A stretch of 64,000 nt of DNA from Brachionus koreanus (Eukaryota; Rotifera; Eurotatoria; Ploima; Brachionidae): positions 212,680 to 276,679 of the forward strand of contig PJRA01000172.1 in NCBI GenBank assembly GCA_016987375.1, in the 5' to 3' direction. A program made the translations under genes and the position numbers. Positions 10,749 to 23,663 of this stretch are shown here, one piece after another. The notes below the pieces were generated by a model. The model was given only the letters and a program-made list of their open reading frames with translations, had not been told where the DNA came from and ran no database searches. Positions within the stretch are counted from its first letter, which is position 1, and every line of letters starts with the position of its first letter.

Positions 10749-13700
10749 AAAAAAATTAAATAGAATATTAAAAAAAAATGGATAAATAAGTCTAAGTAAT
10801 AAAAAAAATAAACAAATAAAAATAAAATTAAAAACTATCTGTTGAAATATCTAGAAGTTAGACTTGTTTAAATATTTTGTAGTTCAAGAAAAAAAGAAGA
10901 AATTGTTAGGCAGCAATTAAATAATGGAGTAGGATATTCGATGAATCTTGACACGCTAAAAGTACTGGGTTTAAATAAAACAACATAGTTTCAAAATCTC
11001 AAAAAATTTAATTGAAAAAAAATTGACAGATTTAGATTCGTGATTTTTATCAGTTAAAAGGTTTTAAATTTAAACTAGTTAATCACATTAAATGATGATT
11101 TAATCAAACCTTTATTATTTCTTGATATTGATTCCGATATGGCTTTAATGGCTTATTTTTTTTAAAGCTCAAACCATTTTATAGACTCTAATTAATTAAA
11201 AATTTTAAAATCACCTCTAAATGAACACACTTCAATCTTAACTAAAAATTTTTTTATTTCAAATATGGCTATTAATTCATTTACAAATTCGCAAATGCTT
11301 CATATTTTAATTTAAATTAGAGTTGCAATTTATTTACGGATTATTCTAAATTTTTGGCGAAATCAAAAGGATGCTCAAATCATAATTTAAAGGCATATGT
11401 TTTTTGCTTACCTCTAATTTATTAAAATAACAGCTAAACATGTTAATAGAATCTATTTTATTAGAATAAAATCTTAAGTTAAAAAAAAAGTATATTAATT
11501 ATCAAATAGGCAGATATTTAATAAAAGAAAAGCCAAATTAAGAAAAGTAAAAGAATTAATTTTTGCATTTTTTCGGGGCAATAAAAGTAGTGTTTTCTCA
11601 TCATTTCTAAGTTGCATTGTGAAAAATATTTTATTTAAAATATAGTTTGAGTTTAAACCCTGACAGTTTGGAATGGATCATAGTCCTTGAAAAAACGCTG
11701 CTTTTAGTAGTTTCAAAAATAAATATGAAAAGTAATAATTAAAGTGAAAATTAAAGTAAAAAAAAAAATAAGAATAAGAGCTACAGCATATAGCGTGTGG
11801 AGCGACATTGTGAACAATACTAATACTTTACAATACTGATTTTATAATAAGATTATTGTAGTTTATATAGTGTTCAGTTCAAAAGTATTTGTTATATGGT
11901 AATTTGCTTGCTTAGTTATCACTTATTTTTCACATTTTGAGGATTATTTTATTTACTCTAAAAGATTAGCGCTTCAATTCACAAATAGATGAATTTTTTA
12001 ATTTATTAGTTAATTTTTTTATAATAAGCTGCTAAATTCAATTGTTTTCTATTTTTTTTCACATTTTTTAAATGCATTTTTATAAATTTAGAGGTAAAAA
12101 TTAAAAAAATAGAGGTACTTTATAATAATTTAGAGGTACGAAAAGAATTTATGCGTAATTTAAAGGTGCAAACAAGTGTCTTTTTTTATTTTAAATTAAT
12201 ATTTAATTTTTAAATAAACTATTAAATATCTTAGTTTGATTTTTATCTAAAATGCTTGAATGCTTCCAAGTTCAATATCGATTTTAAAGATAAAAAGTAC
12301 TATTATAGTTTATTTTTTACATGGTAATAAAAGCTCAAAATTTTAACTTTCTTTTCTGACAAAAAAATATAATCTTCCATTTCATCAAATAAAAATTGAT
12401 AAATTTGCTGTAAATTAGCTTTCAACTTCTTTTAATTTTGATTTTTATTTCAAGCGTTGAAATTCATTTTTTTAGAAGTTTTTGCTTTAAATATTTTCCT
12501 AATTCTTCAAATGCAGCATGGTACACATTCAAAGTTGAATCAAAAGTTTAATGTGTGCTCAAAAGTTTAGTGATGTGAAGAATGCACTACTCACAAGTTT
12601 GTCTAAATCTAAATTGTATAAAATTTGCAGTTTTACCAGATGTTTTTTTATTAATACAAAAATGAATGTTTTACCATGCTGTATTTTCAAAATTTTGTTC
12701 TTTTCTTTAGAACTTTATTTCAAAAAACTAGCTTTTCAACAATTGAAGAATTTATATTGAACCTATTGAATTTTGAAATCTTTTTATTATATTATTTTAT
12801 TAAAGCCCATCAAGTATGATTCTTTAAAATCGTTAATATAAATTTCAATGTTGAATTTAATTAATTTTTGAAATATAAATATTTAATCAATAACTTTTAA
12901 AATTATATTTTTTATCGTATGAATCATGATCTAAACTATTAGTCTCTTAAGGATTTGAATCTAAAAGCTTTGATTTAGTTAATGTACAATTCTATTTCAT
13001 GATTAATTAATTGAAAATTTTAGCTTTTTGTTTTTTTAAAAATCATTCTTAAGTTAGCTTTAAATTTCATATTAAGAATAAAATTGATTTTTGATATTAT
13101 TTTTGGTCAATTAGTAAACTTTTAAGTTTGATTTCTAAATACTTTAACTTTCAATTTCAAAGTTAATATTTGCTTTTTAATTTTCTTTAAAATAAGATTA
13201 ATCTTTGCCTAAATTCAATTATATTTTATTTATTTTTAATTTTTAATCATTAAATGTATCATAAAACACTTAAGTTTATGTGTTTCTACACTTAGAATTT
13301 AATATTTATATATCAATTTTATCAGTTTATCTTTGACGAATCCAAGACTAGGAATAAATAAAATTTCGATACTTTAAGTCAATTGAAAAAATATTTTCTT
13401 CTTTCTCTTGTAACTTCAACTGCCTGTAGATGATAAGGCTGCACAACTCTTGATTTGTAATAAATTTCAGATTGAAGATCCTCATTATTTAAACCACTGT
13501 CTTGGCTAATTACAGTTCAAAAAAATATGCAAAGTTGTCCACTCATTAATAAGAGTTAATCTCTTTGATAGATAAAGATAAATGGTTGACAATTTGAAGT
13601 TATCATTAAATTTAAGAATTAGTCGCAAAAATTTTTTTTTATTTTTAGCATAATCTTAAGTAATATCTATTTTAAAATATTAAAAATAACATCAGCATCT

Positions 13701-14619
13701 CAATTTTAAAAAATAGACTTCAAATAATAAACATTTTGTTTGGTCGATCATTCAGGTTTTTTCTAAAGAAAAAATTTCCTTCTACAAATATGCCTCATTT
13801 CTTACTGGGGTTTATGATTTGAGGCACTCTAAAGCAGACAAAATAGCTGCAAAAAATACCATTTTCAGATTAAATAGTTCATCAATTAGGAAAATTAAAT
13901 AGGAGTCAGATTTTTGATGATTTCTGAACATTTTCATTTAAATTTGATCATTAACTTCTTAATTTAAGTTTAAAGATAAAAAGGATTATAATTTATTTAT
14001 TGATTAAAATTTCAACATTTAAAGAGCTTCCTTAGTAAACATTATTTAATAAATTTATTTAGGCGTATTTTAAAAATAGGTAAATTAGAACAAAAAACAA
14101 TTTTTGATCTAATTTCAGATTTTAAATTTGATCATAAAATTTTAGATTGTCCAAATTAGATCTTTTTCTTCAGCATTTAATTTGTTTATTTATTTATACG
14201 AATCGCTAATTTTTCATGTTTTTAAATTTGATATTTGTAAATTATTTAATCATGAAAGAGAGCTATTAATCATTTTTTTTGGCATTATTGAATTTTGGAA
14301 CAAAAAACAGAACAACAATTTTTTTTCTTCACTAGATTCAAAATCACCCAAATTTAGTTTCTGCAATAATTCTTTAAATAAGCAACACACTTAATGTAAC
14401 TAAAAATTATTAAAAATAAAATGCAAAGTTTTTTCAGAAATTAAATTTGAGTGATTTTGAATCAACTGAAGAAAAAAATTTTAATTTTTTTTTGTGTTTT
14501 TTTTTTGTTCCAAAATTTAAGACTTTTAGAAGTAAAGTTATATTTATTTTTTCTTCAAATTTTTAGTTAAAATTAAAATTAAATCAAAAATTTTATTATC
14601 TAAACGACTTTTAAAAATT
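10749..14619. other. Gene-free AT-rich stretch
   Basis: About 3.9 kb without a supported exon. The short open frames here have AT-driven composition and no recognisable domain. An inverted repeat occupies 14289-14518. A small hairpin is visible near 13789-13826 (TGCCTCA / TGAGGCA). Confidence 0.5.
14289..14518. repeat. Inverted-repeat element just downstream of DNAJC21
   Basis: The left arm carries TTTTGGAACAAAAAA and GATTCAAAATCACCCAAATT; the right arm carries the reverse complement with a few mismatches (AATTTGAGTGATTTTGAATC, TTTTTTGTTCCAAAA). Arms are about 90 bp with a central loop of about 60 bp. It ends about 100 bp beyond the DNAJC21 stop codon and is probably a non-autonomous DNA element. 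Confidence 0.6.
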
Positions 14620-17600
14620 TCATTTTTTATTTTTAGCTAAACGTTTATTTCTTTTGGCAGCATTATGAGATAAAGGTTTACTTTCATCTACAGATTTCAT
14701 AGCTGCATGTCCTTCTTTTTTTATGTGCTCAAAAAGTTTGTTTCTAGTTTCAAATTCTTCATTACATACACTACAAATAGGCAATTTTTCGCTTCTTTTT
14801 AAATCAACTTGATCTTTTTCAATTTTAACATCTGATTTTTCCGCTTCAGCTTGTTTAATTTGTTGTTTTATTTGATCTGTTTCATTATCTTCCAAGTTTT
14901 CAATAGCTTCCTCACTTGTGTCTTCATTTATTTCAATTTCCAAGCGCTGTTGCTTCTTTTTCTTTTTTTGTTTTTTTGATAGCCTTTTTTATTTAAAAAA
15001 AAAATTAAATAATGCAATATAAAAATTGAAAATCTCACTTAGCCTTGTGTCCCAAGTTGTTTTCTTTATGTGCTTCTGGACTCTCAGTTTGACTTAGATC
15101 AGCATTTTCTTCATTGAATGCAGCATTTTCTTCACGCATATGTTTTTTAATAGCATTAACATTTTCTTTGTGTTTTTTCGATCGTTCATGATTTTGGAAT
15201 GCCTTATCGGAACGAAAAGATTTGTCGCAAGCAACACAATAAAGACTGTCATCATATCCGTCGAAATCCTCTTCATGGTCCAAATCTTCAATTTCGTCAT
15301 TACTAGCCCCATCTTCATCCGCCTCTTCTTTAGGTTTTTTAATTACATCCTTTTTTTTAGAATTTCTTTTCTCTTCTAGTTCAAGCTCCTCTAAGTGCTG
15401 ATCAATGGCGCTCCAATCATAATCATAATTTTTCAATTGTCTTAAAAAATTAATTTAAATTTATCTGAATTTTATTTTAAATTTACTCTATCCGTTTAAG
15501 TCTGTCAGCTTCTTTTTTTTCTTTAGCTTTAATTTGAGCCAGAAGCGCTTTTTCCTCCAAATATTTCTTAAAAGACGTTTTTTAAGAAATTTTTTAAATC
15601 ACGTAAGCCAATATATCAAACCTTGTATTGTTCTACCCGTTTGTCTCGCTTCCGCACATGTTCAACTATTTTCTAAAATTAAATTTTTTTAAAAACAATT
15701 CTTTAAATTAAAATCAAAGTATTTATTACTCTAATTTCTTCGTTTCTTTCTTTTTTAGCTTTATCTCTGGCTTTTTTGTTTTCTTTTTCCATTATGCGTC
15801 TAACGTAGCGATCGTTTGCTTCACGCACATCATGTTGCTCAACCCAAACAAAACTTCTTGGACAGCAATACGAAAGCCAGAAGGCGTAGAAAGGTGCCAC
15901 TACTGAATCATAGTCACTATCCGATTTTCCAAATTCCGGAATCTCAGTTTCTCTATCGTAATAAGGTCTGTCCTCTTCTGCAATTTTAACAAAAACTTCT
16001 CTATAGACCGTATAAAACCCCTTTGGTCGCTCAAATTTTTCTTAAATGAATTTTTAAAAAATCATCAATTACTTTTTCATCATCATTGTATCCTCTGTAA
16101 CAAGTAGGACTGAAAAAAGGATATATATTAAACACAAAACTATCTTTGTCGGCTTCACCTTTCAAAAACAGTGTCAAATGCAAAAAATTTAGGAAATATT
16201 CATGTAAAAACCTGGTTTTCCTCCATTGATTATTATTTCTCTGTGTGAATCATACCAAGCTCGTTCTTGATCATTCGACAATGTTTCATAAGCATCTTGA
16301 ATTTCCAAAAAACGACGGTTAGCTTCTTCTTTATTGTCTGCATGCTTGTCTTGTATACAATTATTTTTTATTAAAGTTAAAATATTCAAATATAAATTTA
16401 TTTAATAAATAAGTATCAAGCCTACATTTTAACTGATTATTTTGTAATAAAGCTTTACTTTTATTTAAGTTGTCTTTTTTATTTTTCTTTAAATGTTTCT
16501 GAATTTCTGAATTCCACTTTTTATTCTTAATACTAACAAAAAAGTTTTCACGGGAAATTATTAATTTTTGAACAAAAATTTATTTATTTTAAAATCTGTA
16601 AGCTAACAAAAAGTTTGTATCAATTAAATTAATCTGTGCCAAACTGCATGAGAAATTAAATTGCAGAGATTAATTTAGGGTGATAGCATCCTGGTATCTT
16701 AAAAACTGCTATCATTTCATAAATTTTCTGTGAGCGAGTTTTTTTGCTAATCAAAAATAGCTTTTTCAATTTTAGATTATTTTTATTTTTGCCTTTTGTT
16801 TTAAAATTAAAAACTTTTTCAAATTTTCATTCAAAGTTGTTTATCAAAGCTTAATAAATAAATAAAAAATGAAAAAATTTTTTTAATAGTTTAATAATCT
16901 AGTTTTGAAAAATAAAAAATTTTTGTTCAAATTGATTCGTTTAGTTTATCTTAAGGTTAACAAAATTCACATATTGTTTTTTAATTGCATAGAAACCTGC
17001 ATTTAAATATTTTTACTACTTCTTTAGTATTTTTAAGTTACATATTATACATATATATTCATTTCATATTAGGACTGTGATTCAAGGATTTGGTTTTTTA
17101 AAATTAAATAAAAATAATCAAAAATTCAATCAAGTCAATTAAATTTTGAAAATATTAACAATTTATACGGTGAATGAAAATTATTAGCTTTCTAAGTACT
17201 TGTTGCATTTGACGTTAAACTTGGATATATATTTTTTTGAATTTCAAGTGTTCTTAAAAAAATAATTTCTATTCCTTTTTATGATTAAAAATTGATATTT
17301 TTTCAAGTTAGCATATTAGTTATCAGATATTTTTAGCACTCAAAGGCCGGAGAGATTTTTCCACACATTTTAATTGTGTCATTTTTTTACTTTTGTTCAA
17401 TGAAAATAAATTTTTTTTTATTAAAATTAAATAGTTTAACAATATTTTTGATTTAAGAAATAATTGAAAAAATATTATAAAAAATGAGTAAATTTATTGA
17501 ATAAAAAACAAATAAAGGAAGTAAAAAAAAGGGGTTCAAAAGACCCCTCCAGCCTTTAAGTCTTGAAAAAATCACTTAAATTGAAGATATTAGAAGATGA

Positions 17601-17757
17601 CTTGTAAAAAGAATTTTAAATATTAAGAATAGCAGAAATCAAAGTTTGTGCATAATGTACCTGGATGCCATTGAAGAGCACTTTTCCGATAGGCTTTCTT
17701 AATATCATCTAGACTAGCATCCATAGGAATGCCCAATACTTCATAGTGACATCTCAT
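14620..17757 (-). CDS. DNAJC21: DnaJ homologue subfamily C member 21 (Jjj1-type J-protein)
   Basis: J-protein of the DNAJC21/Jjj1 family, whose yeast member works with Hsp70 in late 60S ribosome maturation. The start at 17757 gives [20 protein letters not shown], helix I-II of the J domain. The HPD motif is rebuilt across an intron (CCA G|AC) from the exon at 17660-17757 to that at 16190-16366, which carries [20 protein letters not shown] and YETLSN. Further exons give the family signature [20 protein letters not shown], a basic coiled coil, then two C2H2 fingers: [20 protein letters not shown] (15180-15250) and [20 protein letters not shown] (14700-14775). The stop is at 14620. The first intron, about 1.3 kb, carries a MITE. 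The start codon directly follows a splice-acceptor-like AG, and the MTG1 stop lies only 117 bp upstream on the same strand. Confidence 0.92.
17333..17566. mobile_element. MITE, degenerate copy of the 10494 family (DNAJC21 intron)
   Basis: The left end contains AGCACTCAAAGGCCGGAGAG; the right end on the minus strand reads TTCAAGACTTAAAGGCTGGA then GGGGTCTTTTGAACCCCTTT. That interior matches the 10494 copy in inverted orientation. Diverged terminal repeats suggest an older insertion. It lies in the long first intron of DNAJC21. Confidence 0.7.
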
Positions 17758-17874
17758 CTAAATATTTGAAAATTAAATTAAAAGTTGATTTAAAATGTAA
17801 TTTTTTTTGGATATTACTCCAAATTAATTGGCATATTTAAAAGTTTCAAGTTAGGCTTTTTATTCAACATTTAT

Positions 17875-19836
17875 TTATACAAATTTATCAAGATCTAGTC
17901 CATCAAACTCATCTTGAGAGATTATATCATCATCGAGCATTGATTTTCCCAAATTTCCATCGAAAAAGTGTTTTATCATCATATGTCCAGCAGCATCGAT
18001 ATCATAAATCTTTTTAATTGAGTTATCGAAGCCTCTCATAACTTTCACTTTATTTTTTGACCTTGCAATGTGAAGAAGTACATCAAAAATTTTGTCAGAA
18101 GGCTCATTTAATCCATAATAATCAACATATCTAATTGAATTATTATTTCTAATTTTAATATCTAGTTTTAAATTAGGAAAAATACTTGAAATTAGATGAT
18201 TTATTTAATCTGTATAGTAAATAGTCAGCTAGTATATCAGCATTGACTTGATGATTTTTAACACAATCTTTAATTAAAAACTAAAATCATATTAATTCAG
18301 AAGCATTCAGTTTTTACTTAGACAAGCCAATTTAAATCCAGTTTCGATGTTTTCAAAACTAGGTTCTAACACTCCGGGAGTATCATAGATATACACTAAT
18401 GGATTCTGATTTATCTTTTATTTTTTTTAAAGATTAAATAGTATTTTTTTTAAAAATTCAATTACTTTAACTTTGCTTTGAACTGCTCTGGTAATACCGG
18501 GCTCACTTCCTACTCTTACAGCATTTCCTTGAAAATCAAATTATTTTTTTACACAATTTAAACAAATTAATCTCAAATTTAATATCTTAAATTTCTTTAG
18601 TGTAATTTAAGATTTTAATAGCAACAAATTTATTCGTCATTAATTACTTGTTTAGATATAAAAACCATTTTATGCTTTTATTTAGTCATTATTTGTCTAA
18701 CATGAAAAATAACCAGCTTAAAATGATAGGAATTTTTCTGGTTTTAAATTGTGCATTTGATGTTATAAGCGGAAAGAATTTAAATGATAAAAATTTGGCA
18801 ACCAATGCTGAGAGCAAAACGTTTTTGAATTTGTTTAAAAGAAATCTAATTTATGACGATTCCAAGGATTTACTAGTTGAAAGCTTTCTCGAAACTTATC
18901 AATTACTCAAAGATCCACAATTGACATATTTTCAGCGTTTAAAGATCACACAATATTTGCAAAAGATAACATTTGAATTAAAAAAGTATATTAATGGCAA
19001 AGAAAAAGACTTTTACACAGAAATTTTAGCTCGTGGCTATAAACCAACTAAAGAAAGATACGATGCAACTGAAAGACAACCATTTAAATGGGGGCGTTGA
19101 GCAAGTTTTGTCATCAAATATAGATTTTTTTGTTTTAATCATTGTGGCGTTATAAACTTTAAATAAAATCTACTATTACCTTTTTTTAAATGAAAATTTC
19201 TTAATTTATTTATTAATGTAGATTTGCCAACATTTGGTACGCCAACCACTAATAGATGAAAACTTGTTGTCTACTATGCAAAAAATTGTTTAACTACCAG
19301 CATAATTGAGAATACTTAAAAATTACCAATTCTCTGTTGAATCTAAACTGGCTCTCAATTTGAGAAGTAATATCAGGTAAAATCTTGTGAAAAAAAAAGC
19401 TATACTTAAGTCAAAAATCATTAGATTTTTAAAGTTTTTTACTTTTCTGTAGGTTTTTTCAGCAGAATCCCTTAAATTAGTGAAATAAATTGGAGAATAT
19501 CCATCTTTTGATAACTTGGATATAATTCTATCTTTGTCTTTTAAGTCAGTTAGGTCAGCCTTGTTCAAAACATAGGCATATGGCTTGTTTCCGACAACTG
19601 ACTGGCGAAATATTAAATTTCTTCCTGTAAATGGTGCCTTAATTGAATTTAGATTTCATTTTTAACTGAGAAAAATTTAATTTATTTACCCTAGCATCAT
19701 GAACTTCAATTACAGCATCCACGTTTGGCAAATTTTCATACATTTTTTTCAGTCCTTTAGCCATATGTCCAGGAAACCACTGATAAATTTCTTTTGATAT
19801 TCGATTAAAATCAAAATTCGTTCTGAATTTAGACAT
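17875..19836 (-). CDS. MTG1: Mitochondrial ribosome-associated GTPase 1
   Basis: YlqF/MTG1-type circularly permuted GTPase, which in mitochondria assists large-subunit ribosome assembly. The start at 19836 gives MSKFRTNFDFNRISKEIYQW then FPGHMAKGLKKM. Motifs appear in the permuted order G4-G5-G1-G2-G3: DAR-APFTGRN (19620-19690), NKAD (about 19550-19562), G1 VVGVPNVGKST (about 19200-19245), GSEPGITR (18490-18520) and G3 DTPG (18380-18395). A C-terminal region ends LDLDKFV with a stop at 17875-17877. Introns are mostly about 60 bp and phase-consistent. The exception is a 650-bp intron (18530-19179), which holds an opposite-strand open frame. The order is DNAJC21 - 117 bp - MTG1 - 303 bp - glucosidase-II-beta-like, all on one strand. 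Confidence 0.92.
18702..19100 (+). CDS. Putative secreted peptide precursor nested in an MTG1 intron
   Basis: A 132-residue frame from Met at 18702, with an alternative in-frame Met at 18672. I do not recognise it. The N-terminus is signal-peptide-like (MKNNQLKMIGIFLVLNCAFD then VISG). A Lys-Arg pair follows in FLNLFKRNLIY, then a helical middle (LLVESFLETYQLL, KITQYLQKITFELKKY). The C-terminus is ERQPFKWGR-stop; Gly-Arg at the very end would yield a C-terminal Trp-amide after processing. The frame lies entirely inside the 650-bp MTG1 intron on the opposite strand. An acceptor-like TTACTTGTTTAG ends about 16 bp before the first Met. It has only lysine/arginine-rich AT-biased composition to judge by and could still be a chance frame, but 130 codons with a signal peptide is unusual here. 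Confidence 0.55.
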   Translation: MKNNQLKMIGIFLVLNCAFDVISGKNLNDKNLATNAESKTFLNLFKRNLIYDDSKDLLVESFLETYQLLKDPQLTYFQRLKITQYLQKITFELKKYINGKEKDFYTEILARGYKPTKERYDATERQPFKWGR

Positions 19837-20139
19837 TTCTCTATGATAAATACTAAATATGTTCAGTAATTTTCTATTTTAATTTTAAAATTTAAAAATT
19901 TAAATCCAAATATTTTAAAACAGCATTTTAAATAATTTATTTAATTTTTAAAATTTTACATAATAAGAGTAAATTTTCGTTTAAAAGTAAAGTTAATTAT
20001 GAGAATTTAAATCCAAAAATTAATGTTTACTAGCATTATTTTTTTTCTAAAACTTAATTAAAAATTTGTTTAATAAAGCAAAAACAACAAATTATTAAAT
20101 TTTGCAAAATTTAGAATAAAAAGAATATTTAATGAAATT

Positions 20140-21692
20140 TTAACATATGGCTGGAGTTGATAATACAAAAACATAGACACACTTTTGAGGCTCTTGAACA
20201 CTAATAATTTCGTCTTTGATTCCACATTCAAAAAATATCTTAAATGAAGTAAATTTGTTACTTTACTTTTAATTTCTCAAAAACAAAATAGCTTACTTCA
20301 CTAGATCTTTGCTGAGGACAATTTGTCAATTCGCCATCAATCATTTTAAGAGCCCATTTTCCAGATTTATAACGAACAAGCTGAGGATTATGGCCAATAT
20401 TCACATGCTTTAAAATCAAAATCTTAAATAAAAGTGTTTTTATTTTTCTAAATTAATTTACCTTATTTGAATCGATTTGCAAAACTTCTCTATATGGACA
20501 AACTTTATAAGTGTATTTTGACATTGAAATTTCAAAACAAAATTTGCTAATTCGATAGAAAATCCCTTTTGGGCCATATAGCTTAACAAAAAATTATTTT
20601 TAAATTAAAAAGAAAATTTTTTTTTTAATACTTTTTCACTTTTTTGTATTCCTTCTGCTAGATATTTTTTTTTCTCAACCAAACCTTTTAATCTCACGTC
20701 GTTTTCTTTCAATCTAATCGATATTAAATCAGTGCAAGTATTTTTACATTGATGATCTGAGCTCTCTTTTAGTTAATTAATTAAAATTTCTTTAAGTTTG
20801 AATTTTGAATTTTTTCAAGTTACCATCACTTCCATCACAACAATCACATATTTTGTCATTAACTAAATTAATTTAGGATTAATTGAGTGAAACAAATTAA
20901 TAAATTCTAACCTTTAGATGAAGGAATTTTATGGTCAAATAAAAATTTGTTCTGAAAATCACAGTAAAAGCTAAAAATGAACTTAAGAATAAGATTTTTT
21001 ATCATCAGTTTTTTTAGTTACTATCCAAATTGACACGCGCTTGTTCCTGGTTCGTCTGTGCCATCCACGCAATCACAATAATTATCATTTAATTGTTCGT
21101 ATGGGAGGATTTGCTTTTAAAAAAATAAAGCATTAAAATATCAATTTTTTTATCATATTCAATTTACATTAGAATTCAAGCATTTGAACTTATTGTTCTC
21201 TTTAGGTTGATAGTAAAATTGATATTTTTTATTAACACCGCGAATTTTATTTTCAGAAAATTGCTTATTTGATCTTAATAAGCGATTTTCATGTTCAATT
21301 CTCAAAAAATTATTAGCACTGCTATTAAAATTTGATTCATTAATGAAAATTTTATTGAATTTAAACAAATGGTCAACACCTTGGTTAAAAGGGAGTATGT
21401 CAATTAAATGTGGATTTAAGCTAGAATCTAGCGGAATCAAATATTCTGTCTTATTGATTACAAAATTTTTTTGCTTAAATATATCTTGTTTGATAACCCG
21501 AAGCTTTTTTACTTCGTATAATTTAGGGTTCATAATGTGATCTGTATTAATTGATTTTAGATTGCTCAAAAAACTAAACTGAAACATAAAAAAAACAAGA
21601 GCGAACATAATAAATAATAATAAAATTTGGTATTTTTTAAATCGCTTCATTTTCAATGAATAAGCTAGCCGTGACGAGCCTAAGATCAACAT
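20140..21692 (-). CDS. Glucosidase II beta-subunit-like protein (PRKCSH family) with N-terminal membrane anchor
   Basis: Start at 21692, stop at 20140-20142. A single hydrophobic segment near residues 22-42 ([20 protein letters not shown]) after a basic stretch predicts a type II membrane anchor. A variable stem follows. Two LDL-receptor class A-like units match PRKCSH proteins: [19 protein letters not shown] (about 21050-21110) and [15 protein letters not shown] (20750-20860). Next are a short charged helix ([19 protein letters not shown]) and an MRH-like mannose-binding region ([35 protein letters not shown]). The protein ends [10 protein letters not shown] with no KDEL-type signal, and the long acidic region and EF-hands of the ER subunit are missing. 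It more resembles the membrane-anchored paralogue seen in some invertebrates than the canonical ER subunit; that is inference. Confidence 0.8.
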
Positions 21693-21699
21693 TTAAACA

Positions 21700-23660
21700 T
21701 AAAAAAATGGAAATGCGCGAATTCAAAATTTCTTGGATAAGAATTTTTAAGTTTTTAATATACACTATTTTTATTTTAAACATGAATGCATAACAAACAT
21801 TACATTATTTCAGCAATTAAAATAAAAAGCTATCTTCTCATTCTTAATTTAAGAAAAAATTAAATCAATACCTCATTACTCTGCTTTAAGCATACAATAA
21901 AATTAAATTTTTTTTATATTTAAAAACACCCTTATAATTTTCCTGATACATCAAAAAGCTGATAATATTTTCTTAAAGAACTTAAAAATGAAAATTGGTA
22001 ATTAAAAATTTAGTTTTTTGAATTTTTTTCCCTGAATATTGCAAAAACAACTACTAATGACCTGAAGTGATTCACCCTCTTTTTTTTCAACTAAATAAAA
22101 TTACTACAGAAGGTTTTCGACCATGAAGAATATAAAAAGTAAGTTTTTTTTTAATATAAATCATTTGAATGATTTCATGTTTATTTTGGATTGTATTAAA
22201 AGAATTTTCTTTAAGTCTTAATTTTGAAAAAAATATCAAAAAAAGTGATCATTTTTGGAAAAAATTAAATCAAGTAATAAGATAAATTGAAAATTGCCAA
22301 AATCTAGATATTATATTTTTTTAAAAAACTAAGTATAAATATCTATATAAAATAATAATTAATTTTATACAATTTTTTTTTTAAATTAATGATTAATGAT
22401 CAAAATAAAAATTGTAAATTAAATTTAATAAAAGTGATATATAGAAGAAATCAAAAAAAAAATTCAAATTGTCTGTTATTATTATATTTATTTCAGAATA
22501 TCATTTCAGATGTTTATCAAAAATTTGACAAAATTTGCAAATTTAAAAAAATGAAAACAATCACATAATTGAAATTAGCATTTTATTTATTTATTAAATA
22601 CTTTTGATTAATAATTTTTAAAATTAAATAGTTGATGAATTTAATGAGTTCATTTATTAAAGATATTTTAGAATCTTTTTAAGGAAAAAAAAACAACTAA
22701 ATAAAAAGCAATGAAAAAATAAGTATCATTTATCGTAATTAAAACAAATATATTTTAAACTTTCTCTTTTTTAGAAATTTTTTTAATCCTAAAATTTGAA
22801 TAACCATTTCTACCTTTTTTTTTAATTTATTATACATGATTTTTTATTTTTTTTTCTCTCCTTTTTTTAATCTAAAGTATCATTAGCTAGATACAAATAA
22901 AAAATAAATAAATAAATAGTAAATTGTTCGTTAAATGATTAGCATACTAAATGAAAAAATAATCATTAAAAACAAAAATTTCTTAAATTTTAAATAATTA
23001 AATAATTAATTTTTAATCATGAAGCATAAGATGTTTCTGTATCTGTGATTCTATCGCTTAGATTTAGAAATTAAATTTTTTAAGGTATGTTTAATTTAAG
23101 AATTTAAAGTTATAAAACTTGAATAGAAAATAACAATTATTGCTTTTCAGAACAATTTTTTATAAGTGATTTTTTTTTCATATTTTTTCAGATAGACACT
23201 CCTGCATATGATTACAAACAATATATTCAATTAAATTAGTTAAACATCAATTGATGCTGTACGAAAAATTATCTCATTATCAAATTATAATTAAAAAAAG
23301 GATATATTCCTAGATGTTCTGAAAAAATACTTTTCGATCAATATCTTTTAATCCAATAAATTAATTAAAATAATATTTAAAAAGACTAGAATCATTTTAG
23401 AAAAAAAAATTTATTTATTCTCAAATTAGACAAATTTTTAAAAGTTTATATTTTCTTGCTTTTAACGAGTACAACTTAATTTAAAAAAACGCTGATAAAC
23501 TTAAATGGGAAATTTTTTTGAAATTTCTCATGCTTTTTGATTAGTCTAAAAAATCTAAAATATTGTATAGTTTGTTTTGAACAAACAAATTTTTTTTTTA
23601 TGCGATAAATTAAAAAATGGTTACAAATTTTAGATTCTAATATTTGCTAAAAAAATAAAA
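21700..23660. other. Gene-free AT-rich intergenic stretch
   Basis: About 2 kb between the divergently oriented glucosidase-II-beta-like and RBM7-like genes. No exon, RNA gene or clear repeat was recognised. Promoters of both genes presumably lie here. Confidence 0.5.
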
Positions 23661-23663
23661 GCA

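Noticed and set aside
12551..12760. Open frame of 69 codons in gene-free DNA
   Set aside because: No recognisable domain; similar frames are expected by chance in this length of sequence.
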